NCBI RefSeq assembly: GCF_954871325.1
Contig: NC_088776.1
Location: 47,324,569 to 47,388,568, forward strand
Direction: 5' to 3'
From: Gordionus sp. m RMFG-2023
Taxonomy: Eukaryota > Nematomorpha > Gordioida > Chordodea > Parachordodidae
Length of the DNA stretch: 64,000 nucleotides
Shown here: positions 23,255-33,918 of the stretch, in pieces
Layout: each line of letters starts with the position of its first letter
Numbering within the stretch: the stretch's first letter is position 1
Notes under the pieces: generated by a model
The model's input: the letters and a program-made list of their open reading frames with translations, nothing else
Databases searched by the model: none
What the model was told of the DNA's origin: nothing
Translations under genes and position numbers: made by a program

Positions 23255-23458
23255 TAGTGTTGTTAAACAGCCCGATTTGGATCGATTTTAAAGAGGCCCG
23301 ATTGAGATTTTAGGCAAAATAATATTATGTAAGCCTGAAGATTTGTTCATAGATAACAGAATAGTTTAAACATCTATTTGCCAAATATCGATGCTTACAT
23401 AATATTATTCTTGCTAAAATCGTAACCTGGCCTTTTTTAAAAATTGACCACCACACTA
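23255..23458. mobile_element. hAT-type MITE with 8-bp target duplication
   Basis: Starts TAGTGTTGTTAAAC and ends CCACCACACTA, with further complementarity inside (GGCCCGATT...ATTTTAGGC against GCTAAAATCGTAACCTGGCC). It is flanked by ATTACATA (23247-23254) and ATTACATG (23459-23466), an 8-bp duplication with one mismatch, as hAT transposases make. At 204 bp it is non-autonomous. Relatives lie at 41990-42203 and 55275-55430. Confidence 0.78.
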
Positions 23459-24285
23459 ATTACATGAAAACTGTTTAAAATTACTTTATGGCATTTTTTT
23501 TAATATAAAAAGGGTGGAGGGAATTAAGGATTGACAAAAGGAGGGAAAGTCTATATTTTTTAAAGATTTTACTAGATTTAATGAGTATATATATATGATT
23601 TAATAATATTCTACGAGAAAATAAATATCAATTTTAATAGAAATGGACAAATTTCAATTTTTAGTTAAAGCATGTATTATCATAATAACTTACATCACTA
23701 CTTACACTTATAATATTAAATACATTTCTATTAATAATTTCGTACTTGATATGTTAATTATGGTCAACTATAGTTACATTATTTGTACTGTAACTATATG
23801 TTTCTTTCAAACTTGTAATTTCATGTCATGTAAAGCAACGAGTAATATAATTACCACATTTAAGGCTGTTAAATTATATTTTTTTAAAATTAATGTTTGA
23901 AAATTCAGTAGAGAAGGCCGAGGAAGATATGATGTCGGGAGCCTGTATTTCTAATATAGTATATTATGCAACAATATTATAAACTGATAAATATCAGGTG
24001 CGTCGTTGGGTATGTGCTGCAACCAGGCGCATAACCAAAGTGGGGGGGGGGGAAGAAATTTCACTCCAATTGCAAATTTTCCTGTTCTCATAAATATCAT
24101 TAGAAGCTAATAGAATTTCTCTTTTGCACACCCCCCACCACCCTCTCCACAAAATATGTATACAATATATCATTATAAGGAAGAATTTGAAAGAAAAATT
24201 AGTAAAAGTTAATAACTTATTAAAATAACTACTATAATTCAAAATTTATAAATATTAATAAAAAAATTATTTTTTATAAAAATAG
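23459..24285. other. AT-rich DNA with G/C tracts
   Basis: Includes a run of 11 G (24042-24052) and, at 23997-24040, CAGGTGCGTCGTTGGG, which resembles a hAT terminus but has no clear partner. The plus-strand frame 23643-23900 is hydrophobic and A/T-driven without motifs. Confidence 0.45.
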
Positions 24286-24293
24286 AATATAGC

Positions 24294-27249
24294 TAGACAT
24301 GTGCGCCGACAGCATTTTCGGCGGCGGCGTTTCTTTTTTCAAAATGATCGGCTGACGGCGGCGAATCAATTTAGACGCCGCCACAAAAATCGGCGGCGGC
24401 GCGGCGGCGTCAAATATTTTTCTAACTTAAATTTTTTTAAGTAAATTTATAAATTCATTGGAAACACTTTTAAAATAAAATTTATACTTTATTATGTTTA
24501 TAACTATAATTTAATGATTTTATTAAGTTATAATTATCATGAATAAATATTATTTTATTAAGATTTAAAGGACATAATAATGATCTTTTAGAGTTCAGAG
24601 TGAGCCCAGATATAGAAAATACACGCTCGCTGGGTGTGCTTGTAGCTGGAACGCACAGGACCTTTCTAGCTAATATTGAAAGTTTAGGAAGATCCAATGC
24701 TCTTATCTTCCAAAAATCTAAGACATCTTTTATCTCCAAATTATAAGGCGAAAATAATGAATAACACTCTTTTTCTAAACTAGTTAAATAGTGTTGTTGT
24801 TCCAGGTTATTGTTTTGATAGATGAAGGCTTCGTAGCCAATGACTTAAGATAATCGAGTTTTGAAGCAACTTCCGTCGTTTTACATTCGTTTAATAAGTC
24901 CGTGTAAGACCGTAGAGAGGTAGCGTGTTGACATAAAAATTCAACCGGAGTAATATTTTTTTCCTTTAAATATTCATTTACTATGTTTATTGATTGAAAA
25001 CGAGGATCCAAAAGTGCTCCTAACACCTAAGTAAAAAAAATAAAAGAAAGAATAATGTATAAAAAATAATTTATGTATTTTAAAATACTACCTGAAGATC
25101 GGTTATTGGAAATCTATGATCAAATTTAGTAAGCATCTTTTGTTTAAGGGATGCTATGGGTGGACTATCATTTTCTTTTATAATTAAATGATTTTTAATT
25201 TCACTACGAAATAATAAGGCTAAATTTATAGTAACTCCTTTTTGGACAGATAAAAATTCAACAGTTTGTTTGAAGGTTTTAAGAAAATTTAAAAGTTCAT
25301 ACACCAAGTCCCAATCGGAGTTAAATAATTTGAGATCCGGTTTCTCCATTCTATTTAATAGAATATTTATAGGATTTTTGTTATTGCCAGTCACACTTTC
25401 CAGCATTATTAAAATACTATGCCAACGTGTAGGCACATTTAATTTTAAGGTTTTATGTTTTTTCTCATATGATTTTTGATTTTCGCTATCATCATCATAC
25501 CCCAAACGATCTTCATAAAAAGGATCATTATCATCCAAATCTAAAATATCCGATGTATATGATATCGATTCAAAACATTTTCTATTTTCTATATCGTTTA
25601 TATTTTCAAAATCCGCTGTTTTGAATCTTAAGGCAACTATAACTTCTCTAACTTTTTTAATGAGATTTTCAATTTTATTAACTTTTTTTATTCCATCGAC
25701 TGTCACTAGATTATGTAATCCATGCCCCAAACATAAATGATGGTCATATTCTCCTGAACACTTTTCTTTACATTGGGTCCTGCATCCGTAACCATTTGAA
25801 TTTTCTTGGACCCTAAATCAAATTCATTTTCAACTTTTTCTATTTCGGAAAGAATAGTTTCAGCGGTATGTTTTTGAGTGACATGATGTGTCGCCAATGT
25901 ATAAAATACAATATTAAAATTATTATCTATTTCGTGAAAAGTAAAGGTGATATAATTTCGCCGTCTATATTTGTCTGTCCACATATCAAAAGTTATAGCA
26001 CAAAATTTAGGACCTACATTAATTTGTTGGCATATGTATGCTTTCATTGATAAATAAACATCATCTAATCCACTCCGGCTAAGTGTAGTTCTGTCAGGTA
26101 ATTCTTTGGCATCTGAAATAATGCCATATTTCTACATAATAAAAAAGTTAATAATAAAATATTATGCATAAAAAATTCTAAATGTGGGATGTTATAAAAT
26201 AATTAAATATCTTAACAAATAAAAATTAAGATTGCCCTATAAAAAATTATAATGATTTTACAAATAACCTTTAGAAAATCTTGCATTTCAGTATTATTTA
26301 TAGAAGAGAATGGCATTAAATCCTTGCAACACATGAGAACATAATTCCTTACCAGAATCCATTTTTTATCTTTTATAGGGTCAGCTGTATCTTTTACAAT
26401 GGGTTTGAAAAATAACTTTAAATTTTGTTTAGATATTTCTTCTTTACATGATAAATCATGTTTGTCAAGTAAATGTTTTATTATATTTGATGTGCTGATA
26501 TTTTTTGAAAAAGATTTGATTGGATAACTAATTAAAAAATTTACTAATATTTATAAAATAATTAAAAAATTTACTCTGAAAATGAAGAATTATTTTCATC
26601 CTCACCATCTTTATCAAGTGCTATTTGCAAGCATATATTACAAAAGACTTTATCTGTAGCAACACTGGTTCTCTTATTATTTGTGTCAGTTTTTAATATT
26701 AAGGATCCAAAATGTTTCCATGCAAAAGAAGGTTTTGCTTGCAAGGATTACTATATTTTGTTACAGAGTATTGCAATGCTGCATCCATTATAATTGTTTT
26801 AGTCCTGGTATTTTTATATATGTTATAATGGCAACAAAATAAAAATCATTAAATAAAATTTCTATTATGATAAAAAATAAATTTTATATAACGAGTTGTA
26901 AATTATTTGAATCAAAATAAAAGAATAAAATATAGATTTACCTTTTCAAATTTAATGTCCTAATCTTATTTTATCTAGCACGCTGGTCACAAACCTGCCC
27001 AAAGTGAGGGAATAAGGATTGTTACAAATCAAATTTATAGCAAATAATATTTATTAATTTTAAAAAATAAAATCGCATTTTTTAATAATTCAAAAAATAT
27101 TTAATATTTTTCTTATATTCATAAATAATATATAAAATAAATAATAAAAAATATGTATCACGCCGCCACGCCGCCAAATTTTTACATCGGCGGCGGCGTG
27201 GTCAAAATCATCGGCGGCGGCGCATTTGACCGGCCAGCGCACATGTCTA
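24294..27249 (-). mobile_element. hAT transposon, nearly complete, with TIRs and TSD
   Basis: A 2,956-bp element. The left end TAGACATGTGCGCCGACAGC and the right end, reversed TAGACATGTGCGCTGGCCGG, share a perfect 13-bp terminal inverted repeat. It is flanked by AATATAGC (24286-24293) and AATATAGG (27250-27257), an 8-bp duplication with one mismatch. About 120 bp inside each end is packed with GGCGGCG blocks in both orientations, very unlike the A/T-rich interior and flanks; these are likely transposase-binding repeats (inference). The transposase fills the interior on the minus strand. Intact ends and a 7/8 duplication suggest moderate age. Confidence 0.92.
24482..26788 (-). pseudogene. hAT transposase (BED-finger type), four exons, frameshifted
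   Basis: ATG at 26788 begins MDAALQYSVTKYSNPC. Exon 1 ends at 26575 and carries FAWKHFG and VFCNICLQ, the first half of a BED zinc finger. Exon 2 (26527-26269) supplies NIIKHLLDKH, the His pair. Exon 3 (26131-25092) has KYGIISDAKELPDRTTLS, TFDMWTDKYRRRNY with the first catalytic Asp, MVTDAGPNVKK with the second, and LCLGHGLHNLV. Exon 4 (from 25026) has VLGALLDPRFQS and then VPATSTPSERVFSISG, the dimerisation domain with the catalytic Glu. The three introns are 47, 137 and 65 bp with GT..AG ends (26574-26528, 26268-26132, 25091-25027) and fitting phases. Frameshifts near 26740, 25750 and 24800 make this copy inactive; each is small, so decay is limited. All key residues remain visible. Confidence 0.9.
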
Positions 27250-27256
27250 AATATAG

Positions 27257-27365
27257 GCAAAGGCGTACAATAAGTGGACCTAAAGATCTCCAATAAAATT
27301 TATGGGGAAAAAATTTACCTAATAGTGCTTTCCACCCCCCTTAGCAAAATCCTGGATACGCCAAT
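27257..27365 (+). repeat. Short dispersed repeat (ggCGTA family), copy A
   Basis: About 109 bp running from AGGCGTACAATAAGTGGACC to CAAAATCCTGGATACGCC, with GGCGTA/TACGCC as short inverted ends. Copies lie at 43095-43216 and, reversed, 48769-48860. It starts directly at the target duplication of the hAT element, so that element appears to have landed in or beside an existing copy. Confidence 0.7.
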
Positions 27366-28329
27366 AGCTGAAGCACTCTCTTAAAATAACTATATCAATT
27401 TTGAAAAATAGCTAATAGTTTTGCACCCTATTTTTCAAAAATGAGAATCTAATTTTAAAAAAATTAGCACCAATTGAGGAAAATACATTATTTGGATATA
27501 TACATTTTTTTTAAATATTGGCTTTAATTTAAATAAATATATTATTACTGTAAAGCTGATTTTTTAAATAATTATACTAATTTCCTTCTCCTTTCGCCGG
27601 CATGGTAACATACAAAAACACTAAATGGCGAAAAATTTTATTATAATCTTATAAGCAAATGAAAATATTGTAACTTTTAAATATAAACGATTATAATCGT
27701 TTTTGATTTAATAATCCATTTTGTTTCAAGCTACCATTTTGAATAAAATTGAAGGATTTTTATGGAAATACTTAAACTGTTTACTTTCCAAAAAATTTTA
27801 TAAAAAAATGTACTGATTGCGAATAGATGTTTTTTACTAATTAAAGATAGAGGTTAAGGACGCATAAACAATGCACTCCTAAATTATTATTTTTTTAAAA
27901 AAATATCTCTTTGAATACAATGTGCATCCTTAATTAAAATTTAGTTTCTTTAACTTATAATTATCTTATTTTTTTAAAAAATTTTAGATGTAAATATGAA
28001 TTCCTATCAATTCGAAATTAACTTGATAAAGATAAGATTCACTTAAATCTTGATATAAAATGAAGGGTTTAATTATACAATTGTGGCATATCTACAGAGG
28101 AATAAACCTTCCTCCCTCCTTTAAAATTCTTATCAATAGAGAAATAGAGAAATAAATAAATTAAAAAAAACATATTTAAAAAAAAATTTAAAATATTTTT
28201 TAAAATGTATCTAAAATTTCCGAAAATATCTATCACGACCGTAAAAAAAATTAACTTTGAAAAAAAAATTGTTCAAACGTATATTATATGGAATCCATGT
28301 ATATCATTCACAGAGAGGCAATTTCAAAA
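27366..28329. other. AT-rich non-coding DNA
   Basis: No recognisable frame, repeat end or RNA gene. Confidence 0.55.
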
Positions 28330-28720
28330 TTTTAATCTGACTTGACCGGAAATGTATTTCAACATGCATAGGATATTTTACACAATTTTTGCCATGAATT
28401 TGTGTATTTTTTTATAGTTTATATGAAAAACCTATATAAAAATTTTTAATCTGACTTGACCGGAAATGTATTTCAACATGCATAGGATATTTCACACAAT
28501 TTTTGCCATGAATTTTTGTGTATTTTTTTTTAGTTTATATGAAATATAAAAATGGTTCAAAACTCATACTGTAAAATTGTCTGAAATTCACAATTCACGG
28601 TATATTCTATAAATACTGGAATACATTTCCATTCAAAACACATTTTTGCAAATTTAAATTATACCTTTAGTTAAATGATTTAAAATTGAGGAATTCAATA
28701 TCTTCCATATCCGAATATAC
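28330..28720. repeat. Relative of the TGGGGATATGG MITE with internal 114-bp duplication
   Basis: CTGACTTGACCGGAAATGTA followed by CAACATGCATAGGATATTT occurs twice with a period of 114 bp (28337 and 28451), nearly identical. The same text in diverged form lies inside the 8630-8996 MITE. The ends here are degraded; the right side near 28700 retains AATATCTTCCATATCCG. Confidence 0.7.
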
Positions 28721-30170
28721 GATATTTATTAATATTTATACATAATAATAGTTTTTTTTGTTAAATTTAATTGATGGCAAATGTTAACAACCAAAACCGT
28801 TGTACATTTATCAAATAAATAGTAGAAATCGTTGTATGACATAAGTCTTGCTTAGCGAGTTTCAATCTTTTAGGCTTGCGAAAGTATCATATTATATATA
28901 ATGGGTGTATAAGCTGCTCTATTCAGATAAAATAATTTAGGAGTGTTCAAATAAAATTAGAGTGTGTTCCCCCGAGATGCTAGTTCAATCCAATTATTGA
29001 CATAAAAAATTATTCCATCACAAATAACGATTGAGGGTGAACAAATATAATATATCTTTTCAATACCAAGAGGGTATTTTTCCGATAATATAACTATTCT
29101 CAAAACCGTAAATCTTGGTTAAATATTATATAACATTTTGTAAGGTAAAATACCTATATTTGATCATCTTATTAATTAATTTCCTCTTTTTATTTTAGTT
29201 ATTAAGGATTTTATTCGTGTAATGTTTAAAAATAAAATTCAAAAATAATGCATTAGATTAATTTTTTAAATAAAATGAGTGTGTACATTGAATTAATTCA
29301 CTTAATATAACGTTAATATCGGGGAAAAAATTGGTGCAACTCACGTTTTAAATATTAATTGATTTTTGAGAATTGTAATGTATTAACTATTAATAATGCA
29401 TATAAATACTTCTATTGGATGTGAATAAACTATTGGAAAGGGGTTTTATTAATCCCCCCCCCCTCAATACCCTAGTTTATAATTTATTCCTAAACATTTT
29501 ATTAGTATGAAGCCGTTGAAAAAATTGAAATATATAAGTAAGTATTATATTTTATAAAATAATATTACAATATAAATTTTACTAAATGAATTAATATATT
29601 TTGAAAATATAAGAGGGTTTACAAAAACATATTAATTAGGTCGGATTTTATACAAATTAACAAACAGTCCTATAGAATTACTACAAAAAATTGTAATGAT
29701 GATCAAGCGTACGTCTCATTCCATTCAGTCTTTAATTTTCAGGATGGTCACATCTCAAAGATGATAACTTTGGACGGGAAACGTTCAGGTCCATTCCTCC
29801 TAATTTTTTCACAGATATGTATATTTACTTTTACAAAATTTGAAAAAAAAGGGGCATTGTTGTTAAACGCTTATTAACTACTTTTAAAAAGTGGCTTTCA
29901 AAAATTCTTAAGCTGCTTTATAAAAATAATTTAATATATTTTTTATATATCTTATCTATGTCAATAAGAGTAACATTTCACATAAAAACATATAAAAATA
30001 TTGATATAAAAATATAAAAAAGGTAAAATATATATATTATTAGTTTTATTGCATATTAATAATAAAATCATAGCTATATTATCATCTCCAATATCGGGGA
30101 TCAGAAATTATAGGTTTTTCCTTACTAAATAATTGTTGTAGAACTTGAGGACAATGTGGCATTTAATTCA
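28721..30170. other. AT-rich non-coding DNA
   Basis: Holds a run of 10 C (29454-29463) and a partial TGTTGTTAAACGCTTATTAA at about 29864-29885 that looks like a lone end of the hAT-type MITE seen at 23255. No gene. Confidence 0.5.
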
Positions 30171-30337
30171 CCTGCAGAGGTACCATTTGTATAGCCCGGC
30201 AGGATTTTTTTAAAAAAAATCTTTTTCGTTCCGGCCTGGGTTTTAAAATATACAGCCCTGCCAGGCCCCGTTATTTAAAAAAATTAAAATACGGCCTGGC
30301 CCGTGCATCCGGACCGGTCTTAGTGCCGGGCCTGCAG
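30171..30337. repeat. CCGGGC-rich repeat with CCTGCAG ends
   Basis: Begins CCTGCAGAGGTACC and ends GCCGGGCCTGCAG. Inside, GC-rich blocks (CCCGGCAGG, CCGGCCTGGG, GGCCTGGCCCG) alternate with TTTTTTTAAAAAAAAT-type spacers. The left end matches the reversed right end of the 36755-37053 element. Confidence 0.65.
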
Positions 30338-30919
30338 CTTTTTAATTTACTAAACTTTTTATATAAGAAAAATTATCGAAATTGTTCATTTGAGTATTTT
30401 AGATTTAAAAATGCATCAAAACGATTTTAGCTAATGTATCTTAGTTGGATATTAAGTTAATCAATATTATCAATGGCCTATTTAGCTGCTCTTTCAAATT
30501 AAGTCAATAAAAGATCAGAACATATACTTTATTTTACCTTCATGAGTCTCAACAATCTGTTATTGTGTAGATGTAAGAGGCATCTGATAAGTCTAATATT
30601 AAAGACTCTTTTATTTCTTGAAAATTATCCGACCATTGCTATTTTATGCATAATATAAAATTCTACATTAATTTTTTTATTGAGTTCAAAATATTCTGCA
30701 AATTTGGAGAAAGGTAATTCCATAATATCATTTTTAGTGAAATTATGTGGTTATAATTTTGCCTCAAAATTATCTTCCATGTCTATCTCTATAGGCTACA
30801 TATTATATTTTATTTAACTTAATAAATTAAATTTATAAATATTGAAATATAACTTTCAATTCAAGATTATAAATAAATTTTAGTATTTTTTTTTAGTATT
30901 TATTTATTATGCAAAATTT
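30338..30919. other. AT-rich non-coding DNA
   Basis: Nothing recognisable beyond A/T runs. Confidence 0.55.
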
Positions 30920-31059
30920 TAAAGATAACGAACTAGCGCGCTACTTAGATCTTCTCCAAGAAAAAGCGCGCTGCCGCTATTTCTTTTAAAAAGAAACTCG
31001 CTATATGCTAGGTACTAAAAAGGTAGCACGTATAGTAGTGTGCTACTTTAATAACTCTG
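30920..31059. repeat. Foldback MITE with GCGCTACTT motifs
   Basis: Left arm AACGAACTAGCGCGCTACTT and right arm, reversed, CAGAGTTATTAAAGTAGCAC form an imperfect hairpin of 140 bp with AAAAAGCGCGCTGCCGC inside. Shorter relatives occur at about 42470-42540 (GAGTGCGCTACTTTTTTGAG) and 58420-58480. Confidence 0.55.
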
Positions 31060-31104
31060 ATATTAATGTAACGCAACGCTATAATATTTCGCAAAAATAG
31101 TTAG

Positions 31105-31660
31105 ACAGTGTTTTCATTAAAATTTATTGTACATTATGAACCCGTTGATTGTTTTGGACATCATCCTCTTCATTGTCGATTCTCTAAAGGTAGACATTCT
31201 CGACACAGTGCAGTTAACAGCACCATTCTCCGTGCTCTACGTTCAGCTCAAATTCCAGCAACCCTTGAACCCTGGGGCCTCTCAACCGAGAATAATATAC
31301 GGCCAGATGGTCTGAAATTAATACCATGGAGTAATGGAACTCCATTAGCATGGGATTATACTTGCATCGACCGATTTGCTCCCTCCTTTAATAACAACTC
31401 ATTCGTGCGAGCTGAAAACTCTAAAATTAATAAATACACTTCCCTAACCAATTGCAATCTCAATCGTATCCGACACAACCAATTTTTTTGGAAATCATGC
31501 CCTAACCTTCTTCAAATCTCTTGGTAAAAAAATCCGCGCCATCACTGATGACCCACAGGAAGGCTTCTATCTCAGACAGCGCATATCTATTGATATATGT
31601 AGATCTAACTGCATTGCCATCCACGGCTCTCTTTCTTGACCTCCTCCCACCCAACATACA
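31105..31660 (+). pseudogene. LINE ORF2 C-terminal fragment, 5'-truncated
   Basis: Encodes the region downstream of the reverse transcriptase in a widespread group of metazoan non-LTR elements: DCFGHHPLHCRFSKGRHSRH, then NSTILRALRSAQIPATLEP, RPDGLKLIPWSNG and LAWDYTCIDRFAPS in one frame. After a frameshift near 31500 it continues FFKSLGKKIRAITDDPQEGF and LRQRISIDICRSNCIAIHGS. There is no reverse transcriptase upstream, so the copy is truncated at its 5' end, as is usual for LINE insertions. One frameshift plus a stop after HGSL mark it as dead but not very old. A second, more decayed relative is at 44270-44700. Confidence 0.78.
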
Positions 31661-31709
31661 ATTTACTATACTAATTTTTTTTTTTATTATACAGTTTTTT
31701 ATATAGATT

Positions 31710-33496
31710 TTAATTTACAAATAGTTTACATGATATTATTAATATATATTTTTAAATTACATATATATGTTTTACTTTTAACGTTCAAAGTATTATTTTA
31801 AAATTGTGATATAGTTTTATATAAATCTATGATATTCCTAATATAATGACTTATAAAATGCTATTTCTTATTAGATATTTATATGCTTATTCTGAGTAAA
31901 TTTTCTTTTCTTCCATTAATAAAAGCGCTTATTTTCAAAAGATGTTAGATAGTAATTAGAAAGTAATTTTATTTTTTAAGAAATCACTTTTTTTAACTAA
32001 ACTCGATATATATATTTGTATAATAAATTGTAAAAAAAATATTTTGCCTTTTCCAAGTTTGAACATTATACAAACATTAACGCTAATATTGAGAGGTGTA
32101 CCATAATAACTATTAATTTTAAGAGTCTCACTTGCAAAAATATTTAGGTTTTAGGGGTTACACTATAATATATTAGATAATATCTATAATTTAGGTTTTA
32201 TAAGAAAATTTTATTCCACTCTATAGTCGAAACTATATCTTATTTTTTCATGTTATTTTTGAATATACTGAATCATGCTTATTCATTATATATATGGTAA
32301 TAATCAAATGTGTGACAAGAAATGGAAAAATTATTAGAATTTTTAAAAATCCTACATTATAATTAGCTATAGAGTTCCCTCATATTTAAATCTAAATCAT
32401 ATGTTTACTATTTTTTAAGAGTGCTTCTTTTAAATCAAAATATGTTTGTTACATATACCATTATTTTATATGAATAGTGAAACGATTCATATGTATCATA
32501 AATCATACGAAATGTAAAAATCTATACTTTTTATTATCCATATCATATTCTATGATTTGATATCAGGATATTATTGGTCTTGTTTATTTATACGAATGCT
32601 TATATTATAAAGATAATAATAAGATTTTAAAATTTTGGTTTGAATAGTAAATTTTCAATGGACTTAAATGTCCAGAGAGTGTATTATATAGCTCGATGCC
32701 TTCACAGCATCTTAGTTTTTACAGAGCATTATTGGTAAAAAATAAAATTGTCAGAATTTTTATTATATATTTGCGGAGATATTAAAAGAAACTCTTCAAA
32801 GAAATCTAGATACAGATACCAATATATTGTCTAAAAATGAATCTAGATATATATACATAGTCTAAAAACTTAACACAGATAAATATATCTATACGCTATA
32901 GAGACAATTTTTATTATTCTTATGTGAGGTATAATTATAATAATACACCACAAAATATAATTGAATGATTATAAATAGTTATTAGATTTTAATAGTAAAA
33001 CATTTTTAAAATACCATTACTCGTTTGTCTGTAAAGACATGTATAGCTATATTAACTTTTTACCGGGGAACATGACGGTAAAGTGGTTGTTATATTTAAT
33101 GAATAACAACTATATATTGAGATAATCATTAAGATTAAAATCCCAACACTCATTTTTAAAAATATCATTCGAAATTGGATTAGTGTCAAAACTTATATCA
33201 TTATTTATATCATCTAAAGGTGTCCAAAAAAATCGAATATTAAATTATTTGTTCTTTTCAGAGATTGTCTATAAATATTGATCTACAAATTATGATATAT
33301 TTTTTAAAAATTAATATGAATAAATAAATTATAATATAATATAAAATTTACCAAAATTTGTCTGGTTTGTTTTTGTAATGAAATAAACTCGAACATTATA
33401 TTAAATGAATTCAAAAATCTCTAAATAATTATTTCTCATATAATATAATGATCATATCATTTACATAACGAAATAAAATAAATATCTGCTTATAGT
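31710..33496. other. AT-rich non-coding DNA
   Basis: TCTAGATACAGATACC-type motifs at 32800-32900 recall 21940-22090. Otherwise nothing is recognisable. Confidence 0.5.
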
Positions 33497-33504
33497 CTAA
33501 GAAT

Positions 33505-33910
33505 CAGAGGTCAGCGATGCGCGGGTTTTTTCTGATATTTTCAGCAATGGGGGGGGGAAGGGGGGGGTGAAAAAATATTTAAAAGGTAATGGGCGAGCGT
33601 AGGCGAGTGAATTTTTTATATTTTTCGGGCAAAATGAGCATAACATACTTCAATTTATTAAAGATAATAGTTTTATTTAATATTGAATACAATTTATGTT
33701 TAATTAAAAATACATTAAAATAAATAAAGAGCCAAACCAGCCAATAATTTCTAAACATTATGCGGGCGGGTTAAACAAATTTAAAGACAAATTGACGGGC
33801 GAGTAATTTTTAAAAAAAATTTATAAGTAGGCGGGAGAGAAGGTCGTATAAATTTCAAAACAAAGAGTGGGCGGGCTTTCTGGCTGAAACCCATCCACTG
33901 CAGACCTCTA
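33505..33910. mobile_element. hAT-type MITE with G/C-rich interior
   Basis: Starts CAGAGGTCAGCGATGCGCGG and ends CATCCACTGCAGACCTCTA, giving an inverted repeat of the form YAGAGGTCWGC. The flanks CTAAGAAT (33497-33504) and CTATGCAT (33911-33918) match at 6 of 8 bases. The 406-bp interior has G runs (33549-33557, 33560-33566) and GGCGGGC/GGGCGAG blocks but no transposase. Confidence 0.7.
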
Positions 33911-33918
33911 CTATGCAT

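Noticed and set aside
23643-23900. Small membrane protein
   Set aside because: Hydrophobicity follows simply from T-rich codons; no conserved pattern or context.
25270-26050. Plus-strand frames across the hAT transposase
   Set aside because: Antisense shadows of the transposase exons, which carry the recognised domains on the minus strand.
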